Below, piece by piece: positions 46,161-53,883 of a DNA stretch of 64,000 nucleotides. The stretch is from Paraliobacillus salinarum (GTDB taxonomy: Bacteria > Bacillota > Bacilli > Bacillales > Amphibacillaceae): contig NZ_JACEFA010000001.1 in assembly GCF_014083865.1 (NCBI RefSeq), positions 248,001 through 312,000 on the forward strand, written 5' to 3'. The notes beneath the pieces were generated by a model. It did not search any database and was not told the DNA's origin. It worked only from the letters and a program-made list of their open reading frames with translations. Position 1 is the stretch's first letter. Each line of letters opens with the position of its first letter. The position numbers were made by a program, and so were the translations under genes.

Positions 46161-46481
46161 ATGATTGATTATGGTTTGCTTAACATTGGCAGTCTAGTAC
46201 TTGGACTAATTGCTTGGTCCTTGCCGGTTATAAGTCTAGTTCGTAGAAGGAAGCAAAAAAATAATACGTGGTTTAGTCTTTCTATTTTTAGTTTCAGTGC
46301 ATGCACTGTAGCAGTGACCTTCCAAATTATTTATAATTATCATTTGGTTAAGATTGAAGATTGGGCTGCGCTTATGGATACTATAGGTGTCGTTGCGTTA
46401 GTCTCATCAGTTCTTGTAGTTGTTACTATTTTATTAAACGTGGTTAACTTGATGTTGTTTCGTAACAAAGCGATAAAGTGA
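46161..46481 (+). CDS. Small membrane protein with three helices, unknown
   Basis: The 106 residues form membrane helices at about 5-25, 38-58 and 73-98, with a positive RRRKQKN loop after the first that places it inside. IEDWAALMDTIG links helices two and three. It looks like a conserved Bacillus membrane protein but I can assign no function. ATG at 46161 follows AAAGGGAGAG. It lies in the same orientation as the RDD gene, 58 nt downstream. Confidence 0.6.
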   Translation: MIDYGLLNIGSLVLGLIAWSLPVISLVRRRKQKNNTWFSLSIFSFSACTVAVTFQIIYNYHLVKIEDWAALMDTIGVVALVSSVLVVVTILLNVVNLMLFRNKAIK

Positions 46482-46518
46482 ATTTTTTTATAAATCTATT
46501 TATTTGAGGTGATAGATA

Positions 46519-47079
46519 TTGGTTGGAAGTCAATCTGACATTAAACTAGTAATCGGAGCAGGTGAGCATAACAATAATCCTGGTTGGATACATACTCAAG
46601 AAGACGAACTTAATTTACTAGATCAAGATAGTTGGAATAAAAGGTTTGAACGTGAATCCATTACAGCAATTTTAGCGGAACACGTTTGGGAACATCTTAC
46701 ATATGAAGAAGGCATTGAAGCTGCAAAACGATGCCATAAATTTTTAAAGCCTACTGGTTATATACGTTGTGCTGTTCCAGATGGTTATTTTCCAGATGAC
46801 ACGTACCAAAATGTTGTTAAAGTTGGCGGACCAGGACCTAAAGATCATCCAGCAGCAAGTCATAAAATAGTTCACAATTATAAGACATTGACGAAAATGT
46901 TTAAAACTGCTGGTTATGAGGTTGAATTACTAGAGTATTGTGACGAAGAAGGGGAGTTTCATCAAAATAATTGGGATCCTTTACAAGGTGTTATTTTTCG
47001 TTCCAAAAAATACGATCCCCGAAATCAAGGAGACAAACTAGTTTTTCCTTCACTCATTGTTGATGCTTATAAATGTTAA
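46519..47079 (+). CDS. Predicted SAM-dependent methyltransferase-like protein
   Basis: The 186 residues start with VIGAGEHNNNPGWIHTQEDELNLLD, a form of the first nucleotide-binding loop seen in the predicted class I methyltransferases (usually L-x-x-GCG...GW). ILAEHVWEHLTYEEGIEAAKRCHKFLKPTGYIRCAVPDGYFPD follows, which is the family's acidic motif II and post-motif helix. The glycine loop is G-A-G-E rather than G-C-G, and the substrate is unknown. The start is TTG at 46519 with AGGTGAT upstream. Confidence 0.7.
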   Translation: MVGSQSDIKLVIGAGEHNNNPGWIHTQEDELNLLDQDSWNKRFERESITAILAEHVWEHLTYEEGIEAAKRCHKFLKPTGYIRCAVPDGYFPDDTYQNVVKVGGPGPKDHPAASHKIVHNYKTLTKMFKTAGYEVELLEYCDEEGEFHQNNWDPLQGVIFRSKKYDPRNQGDKLVFPSLIVDAYKC

Positions 47080-47354
47080 AATTCAACTAATATAATTATA
47101 TTGTGATCGCTAAATTTGATGGAACAGTTTTTGCTCGATAAAATGAAACACTTATTTCAAACTAAGAACCTCACTATTCTATGGAAGAAAGTAAATGATA
47201 AAAGTACTGAATATCTTTTCACTACCGATATTAATCTATAATGTATATAAATCAATAATTACGCACATTAACAATGTAGTGCTTGCTATGATAAGGAAGC
47301 AGATTAGTAGAAGAAGGGTAACAATCTAATTTTACATTTAAAAGGGGAGTTAAT
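47080..47354. other. Gene-free gap
   Basis: I see no supported coding frame, RNA gene or clear terminator in these 275 bases. A 40-codon frame from about 47118 has no ribosome site. Confidence 0.4.
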
Positions 47355-47543
47355 ATGATTTTAGCGGTATCTATTGACGGAATATATATAGAAAATATTA
47401 TCTTTGCATTGTTTACGCTATTATTTTTAGTAGCCATAGTTGTAGGAATTGTATCATTTTTTATTAGTTCCATGAAAAAAAATAAACGATTAGAACGAGT
47501 AGAAAAGAAATTAGATAAGTTGTTAAACGAAAAAGAAAATTAA
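47355..47543 (+). CDS. DUF4083-like small membrane protein
   Basis: The 62 residues have a single membrane helix (about 14-38, ALFTLLFLVAIVVGIVSFFI) and then SSMKKNKRLERVEKKLDKLLNEKEN. This charged coiled-coil tail (KRLERVEKKLDKLL) is typical of DUF4083 proteins. Function unknown. ATG at 47355 follows AAAGGGGAG. It is followed by the acetyltransferase after 20 nt. Confidence 0.65.
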   Translation: MILAVSIDGIYIENIIFALFTLLFLVAIVVGIVSFFISSMKKNKRLERVEKKLDKLLNEKEN

Positions 47544-47563
47544 TTTTACAACAGGAGATCATT

Positions 47564-48016
47564 ATGAATATCAGAAAAATTAAATCAACCGAAAACACAC
47601 CCAAAGAATTACTGTTATTAGCTGATCCATCTGAAGATATTGTAAATGACTATATGGACAGAGGAATGTGTTATATAGCGGAAGAAAAAGATGAAATTGT
47701 TGGCGTATTTGTACTTCTTCCTACAAGACCTGAAACATTGGAATTAGTTAATATTGCAGTTACTGAAGAAAAACATGGTAAAGGAATAGGAAAGAAATTA
47801 GTCATAGAAGCATTAAAAAAGGCAAAAACAAAGGGTTATAAAACAATAGAGGTTGGTACTGGCAATTCAAGTCTTGGCCAATTGGCTCTTTATCAAAAGT
47901 GCGGATTTCGTATTGTTGGTATTGATATAGACTTTTTCACTAGACATTATTCAGAAGAAATTTTTGAAAATGGAATTCAATGTAAAGATATGATTCGATT
48001 AGCTCAAGATTTATAA
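47564..48016 (+). CDS. GNAT-family N-acetyltransferase (YvbK-like)
   Basis: The 150-residue protein has the acetyl-CoA loop in VNIAVTEEKHGKGIGKKLVIEAL (about 62-84), where H-G-K-G-I-G is the Q/R-x-x-G-x-G/A motif. YQKCGFRIVGIDIDFFTRHY near the C-terminus is characteristic of YvbK-type members. Substrate unknown. ATG at 47564 follows AGGAG. Confidence 0.82.
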   Translation: MNIRKIKSTENTPKELLLLADPSEDIVNDYMDRGMCYIAEEKDEIVGVFVLLPTRPETLELVNIAVTEEKHGKGIGKKLVIEALKKAKTKGYKTIEVGTGNSSLGQLALYQKCGFRIVGIDIDFFTRHYSEEIFENGIQCKDMIRLAQDL

Positions 48017-48093
48017 AATAAAATCAGATATTTAGTTGCAAAATCATCATTTAAATACTTAGTTATATATTTTAAGAAATAGGAGTTGGTTTG

Positions 48094-48565
48094 ATGTGGG
48101 CATGGGTGCGTCGACTAATTATCATTGTATGTATAATTGCACTTATACCTAATATTTATTCTTTTTTTTTCACGTTTTACTAATGATTTACCAGAGGATT
48201 TGCAAGCTAAAGTGAATGATGGGGATGCAATACTTATTGGCTTAGACAAGAAGATAGACCTTGATAATGATAAAATTTTGTTACGTCACCTTGTTATAGC
48301 AGCAGATGCAACCACATTAATCTTTGAGGTTCACCCTGATGAAAATGGATGGACTTTCCCAGAAGGTGCACTTACACTAAAAGATAAGCAAGGAAATACT
48401 TATAAAAATAAAGCTAGTTACGCTTCAGGTTATACATGGGGACAATATATTGTCAGTGATTATCCTCCCTTAGAAGATGGTGTAGAAGCAATAACACTAG
48501 ATTTCGAATGGTTTGACCGATCGTTTCAAAAAGAGATTCCATTAAACCAGGGGGAGATAAAATGA
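48094..48565 (+). pseudogene. Membrane-anchored unknown protein, frame interrupted in a T9 tract
   Basis: ATG at 48094 (AGGAG upstream) opens MWAWVRRLIIIVCIIALIPN, a membrane anchor. The frame stops soon after a run of nine T (48162-48170). The downstream frame continues RFTNDLPEDLQAKVNDGDAILIG to 48565. Removing one T joins them into one protein of about 156 residues with an anchor and an extracellular beta-rich domain. The downstream frame alone has only a TTG at 48137 without ribosome site. This could be a sequencing error, a recent mutation or phase variation. The stop overlaps the next ATG, as in an intact operon. Confidence 0.65.
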
Positions 48566-49155
48566 ATAGAAAGAAACTTAAAGGAATAATAGAATGGAGC
48601 CTTGCATTTCTATTACTCTTTATTGTTATTAAAGAATCCCCTTACTATAGTTATTATGAGTTGTCACCTAAAGCTGCATTTGAAAAGTCTGAACGAACCT
48701 ATTATTATGGACCATCAGAAGTAGTTGAGAAAGTCGATTTAGATAATGTTCAAATTTTTCTATCAAAATATAAGAACTGGTTTTCAGCTCCGATAATCAA
48801 AAAACATGCTGGCTTTTTTTGGGGACCTGGTAGCTTAGGTGTAATGGAAATAAAAAACAAACAAGATATTACGTACTCTTGGGGCGGCATGACTTTTAAT
48901 GAAGAACTCATGCTAATGCGTTATTATGGCATTGTTACTAATCCAGAAATAAACAAAGTAGAATTAGATGTGGCTAAAGGATATGATGGCGGAGAACATG
49001 TACCTAAAGAAGATATTGTTACATTAGATTATAAATTAAAAGATCATCGCATGTTTTTATTCCACTGGAATGAAGTAGAAAATGATTATCTTAGCATGGC
49101 TTTACGAGGACTGAATAGTGATGGTGAAGTTATTTATGAAGAAGATCTGAACTAA
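48562..49155 (+). CDS. Membrane-anchored unknown protein (197 aa)
   Basis: No family recognised. Basic start MNRKKLK, one membrane helix at about 9-23, then an extracellular domain of about 170 residues rich in aromatic residues (ESPYYSYYELSP, RTYYYGPSEVVEKVDL, ITYSWGGMTFNEELML). ATG at 48562 overlaps the stop of the interrupted gene before it (ATGA). The two share the anchor-plus-exodomain plan and probably act together. Confidence 0.6.
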   Translation: MNRKKLKGIIEWSLAFLLLFIVIKESPYYSYYELSPKAAFEKSERTYYYGPSEVVEKVDLDNVQIFLSKYKNWFSAPIIKKHAGFFWGPGSLGVMEIKNKQDITYSWGGMTFNEELMLMRYYGIVTNPEINKVELDVAKGYDGGEHVPKEDIVTLDYKLKDHRMFLFHWNEVENDYLSMALRGLNSDGEVIYEEDLN

Positions 49156-49183
49156 ATTAATAATGTAATTATAAGAAAATCTA

Positions 49184-49282
49184 TGGATGCTTTAAAAATG
49201 ATGACAAGGTATATCATCAAGGAAGAACTAAGGAAGACAAGCAGGTTACGCAAGCTTATGAGAAGGAACGAGGAGGGATGAA
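49184..49282 (+). pseudogene. Possible remnant of a coding sequence
   Basis: A short open stretch ending at about 49282 reads KNDDKVYHQGRTKEDKQVTQ and then AYEKERGGMN before a stop. It has no start codon or ribosome site and looks like the hydrophilic tail of a lost protein. Weak evidence. Confidence 0.2.
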
Positions 49283-49639
49283 TTGAAAATAAGAATTGTT
49301 CTAAAACTTACAGGTTGGATTTTAATTATGATACTAGGCATTATTCACTTATTAGGCAAAGAAGACCTTTCCTTTTTTTACAGTGGATTTCAAGGATTTA
49401 TTTTTAATATTATTTTTTTTATAGCTATAGGACTTATTTTCTTTGCAAACCCGTCTCGTCCCATAAGAAGTAAAAAAACGATCATTTTATTTTGTATAGG
49501 CACGATCCTTTTTATCGCTGGAATGATAGTTGTTGAAACAATAGGGTTAGGGAGTATATCACTTTCTTTGATTATCATTGGAATGATGATAGTGATTGTA
49601 TCAGATTTCTTAATGGGAGACTTCAATATAAAAAATTAA
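49283..49639 (+). CDS. Small membrane protein with four helices, unknown
   Basis: The 118 residues are nearly all hydrophobic, with helices at about 8-24, 38-54, 67-86 and 91-110 separated by short charged loops. I recognise no family. TTG at 49283 is used, 8 nt after GAGGAGGG. Composition fits the surrounding small membrane-protein genes. Confidence 0.55.
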   Translation: MKIRIVLKLTGWILIMILGIIHLLGKEDLSFFYSGFQGFIFNIIFFIAIGLIFFANPSRPIRSKKTIILFCIGTILFIAGMIVVETIGLGSISLSLIIIGMMIVIVSDFLMGDFNIKN

Positions 49640-49767
49640 ACATATTCTTACCGAAAAAATAAGGAATAACTGAATAGGGTGAAAGTGTTAAATCTATTCA
49701 AAAGATGATAATTAATGCATCATCATGTAAAATGAAATCATAATCTATTAATACTTGGAGTGATTTC

Positions 49768-50283
49768 ATGTTCAAAAATCCATTTAAGAAGAACAAAGAG
49801 CTAGATGAATTATCTACGTTTAATATAGATGAGCCAAATGAAGTTAAACTGGATGAAGGTCTAGTTGATGATTTAAAAAGTGACGTAGATAAATTATATG
49901 TTGAAGATATAAAAAAACACGAGGAACAATTCTCAGATGAAAAGTTTTGGACAAAGATTCAAAAGTTCTCTAAAAAAGCTGGTACATCTGTAGTTTACGC
50001 AGTTCTATTGCTGTATTACACGCTTCAAAAGCCAGAAGTTCCAAAGAAAGTTAAAGCAACCATTGTTGGTGCGTTAGGTTACTTTATTTTACCTCTGGAT
50101 GTTATACCTGATTTCGCAATTGGCGCAGGATATGCTGATGACTTAAGTGTTGTTATACTTGCATTAGCTCAAGTTGCGCTATATATAGACGATGAAATTA
50201 AAATGAAAGCAAAAAATAAGCTGCAAGATTTATTTGGCAAACATGTAGATACAACTGAAATTGACAATAAACTAAATAAATAA
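49768..50283 (+). CDS. ykvA: YkvA-family protein (DUF1232)
   Basis: The 171-residue protein has a charged N-terminal half and the DUF1232 core VKATIVGALGYFILPLDVIP with DFAIGAGYADDLSVVILALA (about residues 95-135). These two amphipathic or membrane segments contain the family's P-x-D-x-I-P-D-x motif. Function is unknown. ATG at 49768 follows GGAGTG. A partial, decayed copy of this gene lies at 51310-51391. Confidence 0.85.
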   Translation: MFKNPFKKNKELDELSTFNIDEPNEVKLDEGLVDDLKSDVDKLYVEDIKKHEEQFSDEKFWTKIQKFSKKAGTSVVYAVLLLYYTLQKPEVPKKVKATIVGALGYFILPLDVIPDFAIGAGYADDLSVVILALAQVALYIDDEIKMKAKNKLQDLFGKHVDTTEIDNKLNK

Positions 50284-50300
50284 AGTGTAAATTATATTAC

Positions 50301-50338
50301 GAGCCTATTTCTAACTTACTAGAAATAGGCTCTATTTA
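50301..50338 (+). terminator. Terminator of ykvA
   Basis: Perfect 13-bp stem GAGCCTATTTCTA (50301-50313) and TAGAAATAGGCTC (50320-50332) with a 6-nt loop, followed by TATTTAAT. Confidence 0.75.
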
Positions 50339-50431
50339 ATGTTTCTGATAAGCCGTATGGCATATGCATAAAAAAGCTTTATATATTTTTTAGAAAATAC
50401 TATCTTTGCAAAAACAAATATGTTAAACTTC

Positions 50432-50465
50432 TATCGTTAACCATATATTATATTGGTTAACGATA
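50432..50465 (+). promoter_or_regulatory. BirA operator/promoter of bioY
   Basis: TATCGTTAACC (50432-50442) and GGTTAACGATA (50455-50465) are perfect inverted arms around 12 bases. This is the BirA-type operator of Bacillus biotin genes. A weak promoter (TTAAAC 50423-50428, TATTAT 50446-50451, 17-bp spacer) lies across it, so biotin-bound BirA would block transcription. Confidence 0.8.
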
Positions 50466-50489
50466 CAGAGAATTTAGGGGGAATATCTT

Positions 50490-51065
50490 ATGAATACGAG
50501 TAAATCAAAACTTAGAGCAATTATTATATGTGGTATATTTGCGGCTATAACAGCGGTATTGGCACAAGTTGAAATTCCACTACCACTTATTCCTATTAGC
50601 GGGCAAACATTAGCGGTAGGATTAGCAGCAACGATTATTGGTAGCAAGTACAGTGCCATTGCAATGGTTTGCTATGTTCTATTAGGGGCTGTTGGGTTAC
50701 CGGTTTTTGCAGGATTTACAGGTGGCGTACAAATATTAGTTGGTCCAACCGGAGGATACATATTTGGTTTTATCGTTGCAGCGTTTGTAACTGGCTATAT
50801 CTTAGAAAAAACAAAATTTAATATGAAGATGGCAATGGTAGCAAACATTGTCGGAATGATTATTACACTTATATTCGGGACTATTCAATTAAAAATACTA
50901 TTAGATTTAACCTGGAACCAGGCGATAATATCAGGAATTTATCCGTTTATCGTAGTTGGATTGATCAAGGCATATCTAGCTAGTTGGATTGGAATTACTG
51001 TAAGAAAAAGGTTAATTCAAGCTGATTTAATTGATCCTAGATTCTCAAATAAAGTTGCTTCATAG
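50490..51065 (+). CDS. bioY: Biotin transporter substrate-binding subunit BioY
   Basis: BioY is the membrane S-component for biotin uptake of the ECF type. The 191 residues have six helices with AQVEIPLPLIPISGQTLAVGLAATIIGSKYSAIA, GLPVFAGFTGGVQILVGPTGGYIFGF and YPFIVVGLIKAYLA, all family marks. ATG at 50490 follows AGGGGGAA. No BioMN genes are adjacent, so it would use shared ECF energising subunits or act alone. The BirA site upstream fits the role. Confidence 0.95.
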   Translation: MNTSKSKLRAIIICGIFAAITAVLAQVEIPLPLIPISGQTLAVGLAATIIGSKYSAIAMVCYVLLGAVGLPVFAGFTGGVQILVGPTGGYIFGFIVAAFVTGYILEKTKFNMKMAMVANIVGMIITLIFGTIQLKILLDLTWNQAIISGIYPFIVVGLIKAYLASWIGITVRKRLIQADLIDPRFSNKVAS

Positions 51066-51111
51066 AATCTAAAACATTCTCATTTCAGTTGGAAGGATAA
51101 TGTTTATACTG

Positions 51112-51275
51112 TGGACTGTGTAGTTTGAGACATGGTATACTATAAATAGAAAGAAACACAATATTAAAACCGTTGAAGGTACAATAGACCGAACTCCGAC
51201 AAGAGGGGCTAGGTGCAATCAAGAGAAGTAATCCCTCAAAAGCCTGTCAAGCACACGAGGGGTTACTTTTTTTAA
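51112..51275 (+). ncRNA. Unassigned structured RNA with attenuator architecture
   Basis: TGGACT (51112-51117) and TATACT (51136-51141, with a TG one base upstream) form a promoter. The RNA of about 125 nt ends in a 12-bp terminator stem (51226-51237 and 51257-51268) with T7. GAGGGG at 51203-51208 is identical to the terminator's 3' arm (51257-51262) and could pair with the CCCTC at 51233-51237 instead, giving an antiterminator. I do not recognise the upstream part as a known riboswitch or T-box. It may be a leader or an independent small RNA. Confidence 0.5.
51226..51272 (+). terminator. Terminator of the structured RNA
   Basis: AAGTAATCCCTC pairs with GAGGGGTTACTT across a 19-nt loop, followed by seven T. 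Confidence 0.8.
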
Positions 51276-51309
51276 TTTTTAACTGTAGTACACGATTTAG
51301 ACGTTAAGT

Positions 51310-51391
51310 ACCAATGAAAAATTAAAGCAACCATTGTCTGAGCGTTAGGTAACTTTATTTTGCCTATTGATAATAAACTAAGAAATGAATA
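51310..51391 (+). pseudogene. Decayed partial duplicate of ykvA
   Basis: ATTAAAGCAACCATTGT, GCGTTAGGT and ACTTTATTTT here repeat the ykvA core at about 50050-50090 with small changes. The match then jumps to ATTGATAATAAACTAA, matching the ykvA 3' end at 50262-50277. About 170 bp are deleted between and frameshifts abolish coding. Confidence 0.75.
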
Positions 51392-51413
51392 AAAAAGGAG
51401 AAAAGTGAACTAA

Positions 51414-51611
51414 ATGAAAAATAATCTTTTTGTTTCTAAACCAATTCCAACATATTTAAAGATCACAATACCGATTCAACTTGTTGCACTTATTGTATTA
51501 TGGTTATTCAATAACAAGGTAGACGTTGTAGTGTCTATTTCATTACTGGTCATATTAGTAACAATGTTTGTTAATTTAATCATGTATTTTAAAGAAAAGA
51601 AGAAAGGATAG
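51414..51611 (+). CDS. Small protein with two membrane helices, unknown
   Basis: The 65 residues have helices at about 15-33 and 38-57 and a basic tail KEKKKG. No family recognised. ATG at 51414 has AAAAGGAG 12 nt upstream, a little far. It is directly downstream of the ykvA relic and the attenuator-like RNA, which may or may not control it. Confidence 0.45.
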   Translation: MKNNLFVSKPIPTYLKITIPIQLVALIVLWLFNNKVDVVVSISLLVILVTMFVNLIMYFKEKKKG

Positions 51612-51647
51612 AAGGTTAGACATAAACTGTGTTTTATTAAAATTTTA

Positions 51648-51681
<34 letters not shown>

Positions 51682-51687
51682 TTATAA

Positions 51688-51747
51688 AAATTTAAATCTT
51701 ATCTCAAATATGAGTTTACTCTTGATAGTGAGATGAGATTTAAATTT
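51688..51747. terminator. Terminator-like hairpin between convergent genes
   Basis: AAATTTAAATCTTATCTC (51688-51705) pairs with GAGATGAGATTTAAATTT (51730-51747) with one internal mismatch. A/T-rich ends suit both strands. Confidence 0.65.
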
Positions 51748-51754
51748 ATCTAAC

Positions 51755-52279
51755 TTAATCGTTACTAGTATTTAAATTTTCAAGTAAACTAGATTTTAAA
51801 ATTTGTTCTTTCTGTTCTCCGTTTTGAATATATTCGATGCGCATAGCTCGATTGTCATTTGACTCAACATCTAATAAAGATAATTCTAAAATAAGTGTGT
51901 TCTCGTCATCGACTGTAAATCCTTTAATATTTTGTTTTTCTCCAATATCCTCTCGTTTATAAACTCCTGTTTTCTTCTCGGAATCGTTACCATAAAATGT
52001 GTAAGCTATACCTGAATTTTCTGTGACGGGCTCACTATTTTCCACAATATCAATTGATTGAATCTCTACAGGTTCACTCCCTGACCATTCAAAAGGCATC
52101 ACAATAAAATATCTGAGTCCCTGATCTAATTCACTACTAGGTTTTAGTTGATCAACAGACACATCTGGCACCGAAAATTCTCCATTGGATGAAACTTCAT
52201 CTTGATTCGAGCAACCCACCAGAAATAAAAACAATACAAAGACAAACAACTTGTGTTTAATCAATTTATTCCTCCTCAT
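51755..52279 (-). CDS. Putative lipoprotein, unknown function
   Basis: The 174-residue product has a basic start (MRRNKLIKHK), a hydrophobic stretch and lipobox LVGC, with Cys23 as the lipidation site. The mature part is acidic and beta-rich (LRYFIVMPFEWSGSEPVEIQS). No family recognised; it is probably a small surface protein. ATG at 52279 follows AGGAGGAA. Confidence 0.7.
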   Translation of the reverse strand: MRRNKLIKHKLFVFVLFLFLVGCSNQDEVSSNGEFSVPDVSVDQLKPSSELDQGLRYFIVMPFEWSGSEPVEIQSIDIVENSEPVTENSGIAYTFYGNDSEKKTGVYKREDIGEKQNIKGFTVDDENTLILELSLLDVESNDNRAMRIEYIQNGEQKEQILKSSLLENLNTSND

Positions 52280-52336
52280 TGTTATAGATTATGCGAATCA
52301 TTAGTAATTTTTATCTTGATACCAATTGAAATTAGT

Positions 52337-53473
52337 CTATTGGGCAACTTGATGATCATCGTATAATTGCATTAGATCGTTATAAAATTCTACTAACTGC
52401 TGTGATGGCTCTGTCCAGCTGAATTTTTCTGCTTCTAAGCGCGCATTTTGTGATAACTTTTCATATAGCTCGTGGTCATTTAATTTTTCTAATGCTTGGA
52501 TTAAACTATTTGTGTTTTCATTTTCAAATAACAATCCTGTCTGTTCATCCGTTACTTGTTCCATTGTTGGACCGCTTTTTGCTGCAATTACTGGCAAACC
52601 TGCTGCCATTGCTTCTAGAATGACTAATCCTAGTGTCTCTGTAACGGATGGGAAAATCAGCGCATCACTTGACGCAAATGCTTTTGCTAGTTCTTCACCT
52701 TGTAGAAATCCCGTGAAAACAGTGTTTGTTCCTTGAAAAACCTCTTCCAAGTGTTCTCGCGCTGGCCCATCCCCAACAATTGCTAACTGTACATCATTTC
52801 TTTTTTCTAATAAGGGTTTAAGTTTATGTATTTCTTTTTCAGATGCCAATCTCCCTACAAACAACAACAATTTCTTGTTTGGATTTCCGTTTGATAAGGT
52901 ATATCTCATTTCTTCTGTTGCATGATCCGGATAAAATTTATCAACATCAACTCCGCGTTTCCATAAGTGTACATTATTAAAATCCTTTTCAATCAATTCT
53001 TCTTGAACTGCTTTGGATGTACATAAGTTAATCGATGCCATATTATGTAGTTTCCTAAAATAACTCCAAAGAAGTGGTTTGAAGGGCTTATACCACGGAT
53101 AATAATCCAAGTATTTGGGTGCATGTGTATGATAAGAAGCGATTAAAGGATACCCTAGTTTTTTTGCATAATATACGCCTGTAGCTCCAAGAAGTGCTGG
53201 ATTAACGACATGTACTAGATCTGGTTTATGTTTTAAAATTAGATCTTTTACTTTTCTTTGTGGTAAAGCAAACGGACGATAGCGATAGAAAATCAATTTC
53301 TTTGCCTTAACCTTCTCCACTGTCACACCATCCAAAGAAACTTCTCCTAAATCAGGTGCGACAACAACAATTTCATTATTTAATTTTCGCAAATGTTTAA
53401 TGGCTGCTGTTAGACGTGTAACAACACCATCAATAGACGGTAAAAATGTTTCAGTTATAATAAGTATTTTCAA
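52337..53473 (-). CDS. Glycosyltransferase family 4 protein
   Basis: The 378 residues form a GT-B enzyme. The N-terminal donor-acceptor domain starts KILIITETFLPSIDGVVTRL, with ASYHTHAPKYL in the middle. The C-terminal domain has LLFVGRLASEKE and the nucleotide-sugar motif SVTETLGLVILEAMAAG with the E-x7-E pair. Closest in feel are GT4 enzymes acting on lipid-linked mannose/glucose or phosphatidylinositol-type acceptors. The acceptor is unknown. ATG at 53473 follows AAAGGGGAAATT. It is monocistronic. Confidence 0.88.
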   Translation of the reverse strand: MKILIITETFLPSIDGVVTRLTAAIKHLRKLNNEIVVVAPDLGEVSLDGVTVEKVKAKKLIFYRYRPFALPQRKVKDLILKHKPDLVHVVNPALLGATGVYYAKKLGYPLIASYHTHAPKYLDYYPWYKPFKPLLWSYFRKLHNMASINLCTSKAVQEELIEKDFNNVHLWKRGVDVDKFYPDHATEEMRYTLSNGNPNKKLLLFVGRLASEKEIHKLKPLLEKRNDVQLAIVGDGPAREHLEEVFQGTNTVFTGFLQGEELAKAFASSDALIFPSVTETLGLVILEAMAAGLPVIAAKSGPTMEQVTDEQTGLLFENENTNSLIQALEKLNDHELYEKLSQNARLEAEKFSWTEPSQQLVEFYNDLMQLYDDHQVAQ

Positions 53474-53632
53474 AGTGCAATTTCCCCTTTTTCATCCTAC
53501 TTTATTATTCGATACCATTATAAAGTAATCAAAAACAAAAATACAATGAAAGGCTGCCTCCTATTGTTGTATCTTTGTTAGTATTCATTTTTTTACTCCA
53601 ACTTGTACATATTATTCATAGGAGGTGTGAAC

Positions 53633-53788
53633 ATGAATAACATGTATGTAAACAGAACAAAGCGTTCGAACAATGAAGATGAAGAGATCGTATATAAGGA
53701 AATAGAGAACGATAGACACACTAAAAACGCAAGAGCTACATCAATGCTTGAACAGGATTATCCAAGAATAAATACGGATAATTTATGA
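53633..53788 (+). CDS. Small hydrophilic 51-aa protein
   Basis: The 51 residues read MNNMYVNRTKRSNNEDEEIV then YKEIENDRHTKNARATSMLE. They are highly charged, without a membrane segment. ATG at 53633 has AGGAGGTG upstream. CATATTAT at 53608-53615 resembles a mother-cell sigma -10 (sigma-E type), but no matching -35 is clear. The place next to spore-surface candidates makes a sporulation role possible; no family was recognised. Confidence 0.5.
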   Translation: MNNMYVNRTKRSNNEDEEIVYKEIENDRHTKNARATSMLEQDYPRINTDNL

Positions 53789-53883
53789 AAATTTCATAAA
53801 GGGGTGCAGTTCAATACTCCCCCCCCTTTATGATTAGGCTTCATAACAATCACTGTTTTAAAATATATATGAGCAATGCCGCA

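Noticed and set aside
47118-47241. 40-codon frame in the gap before the DUF4083-like gene
   Set aside because: No ribosome site and no family resemblance.
53795-53832. Terminator after the 51-aa gene
   Set aside because: CATAAAGGGG/CCCCTTTATG is a clear stem but has no T-run, so it may only be a structured 3' end.
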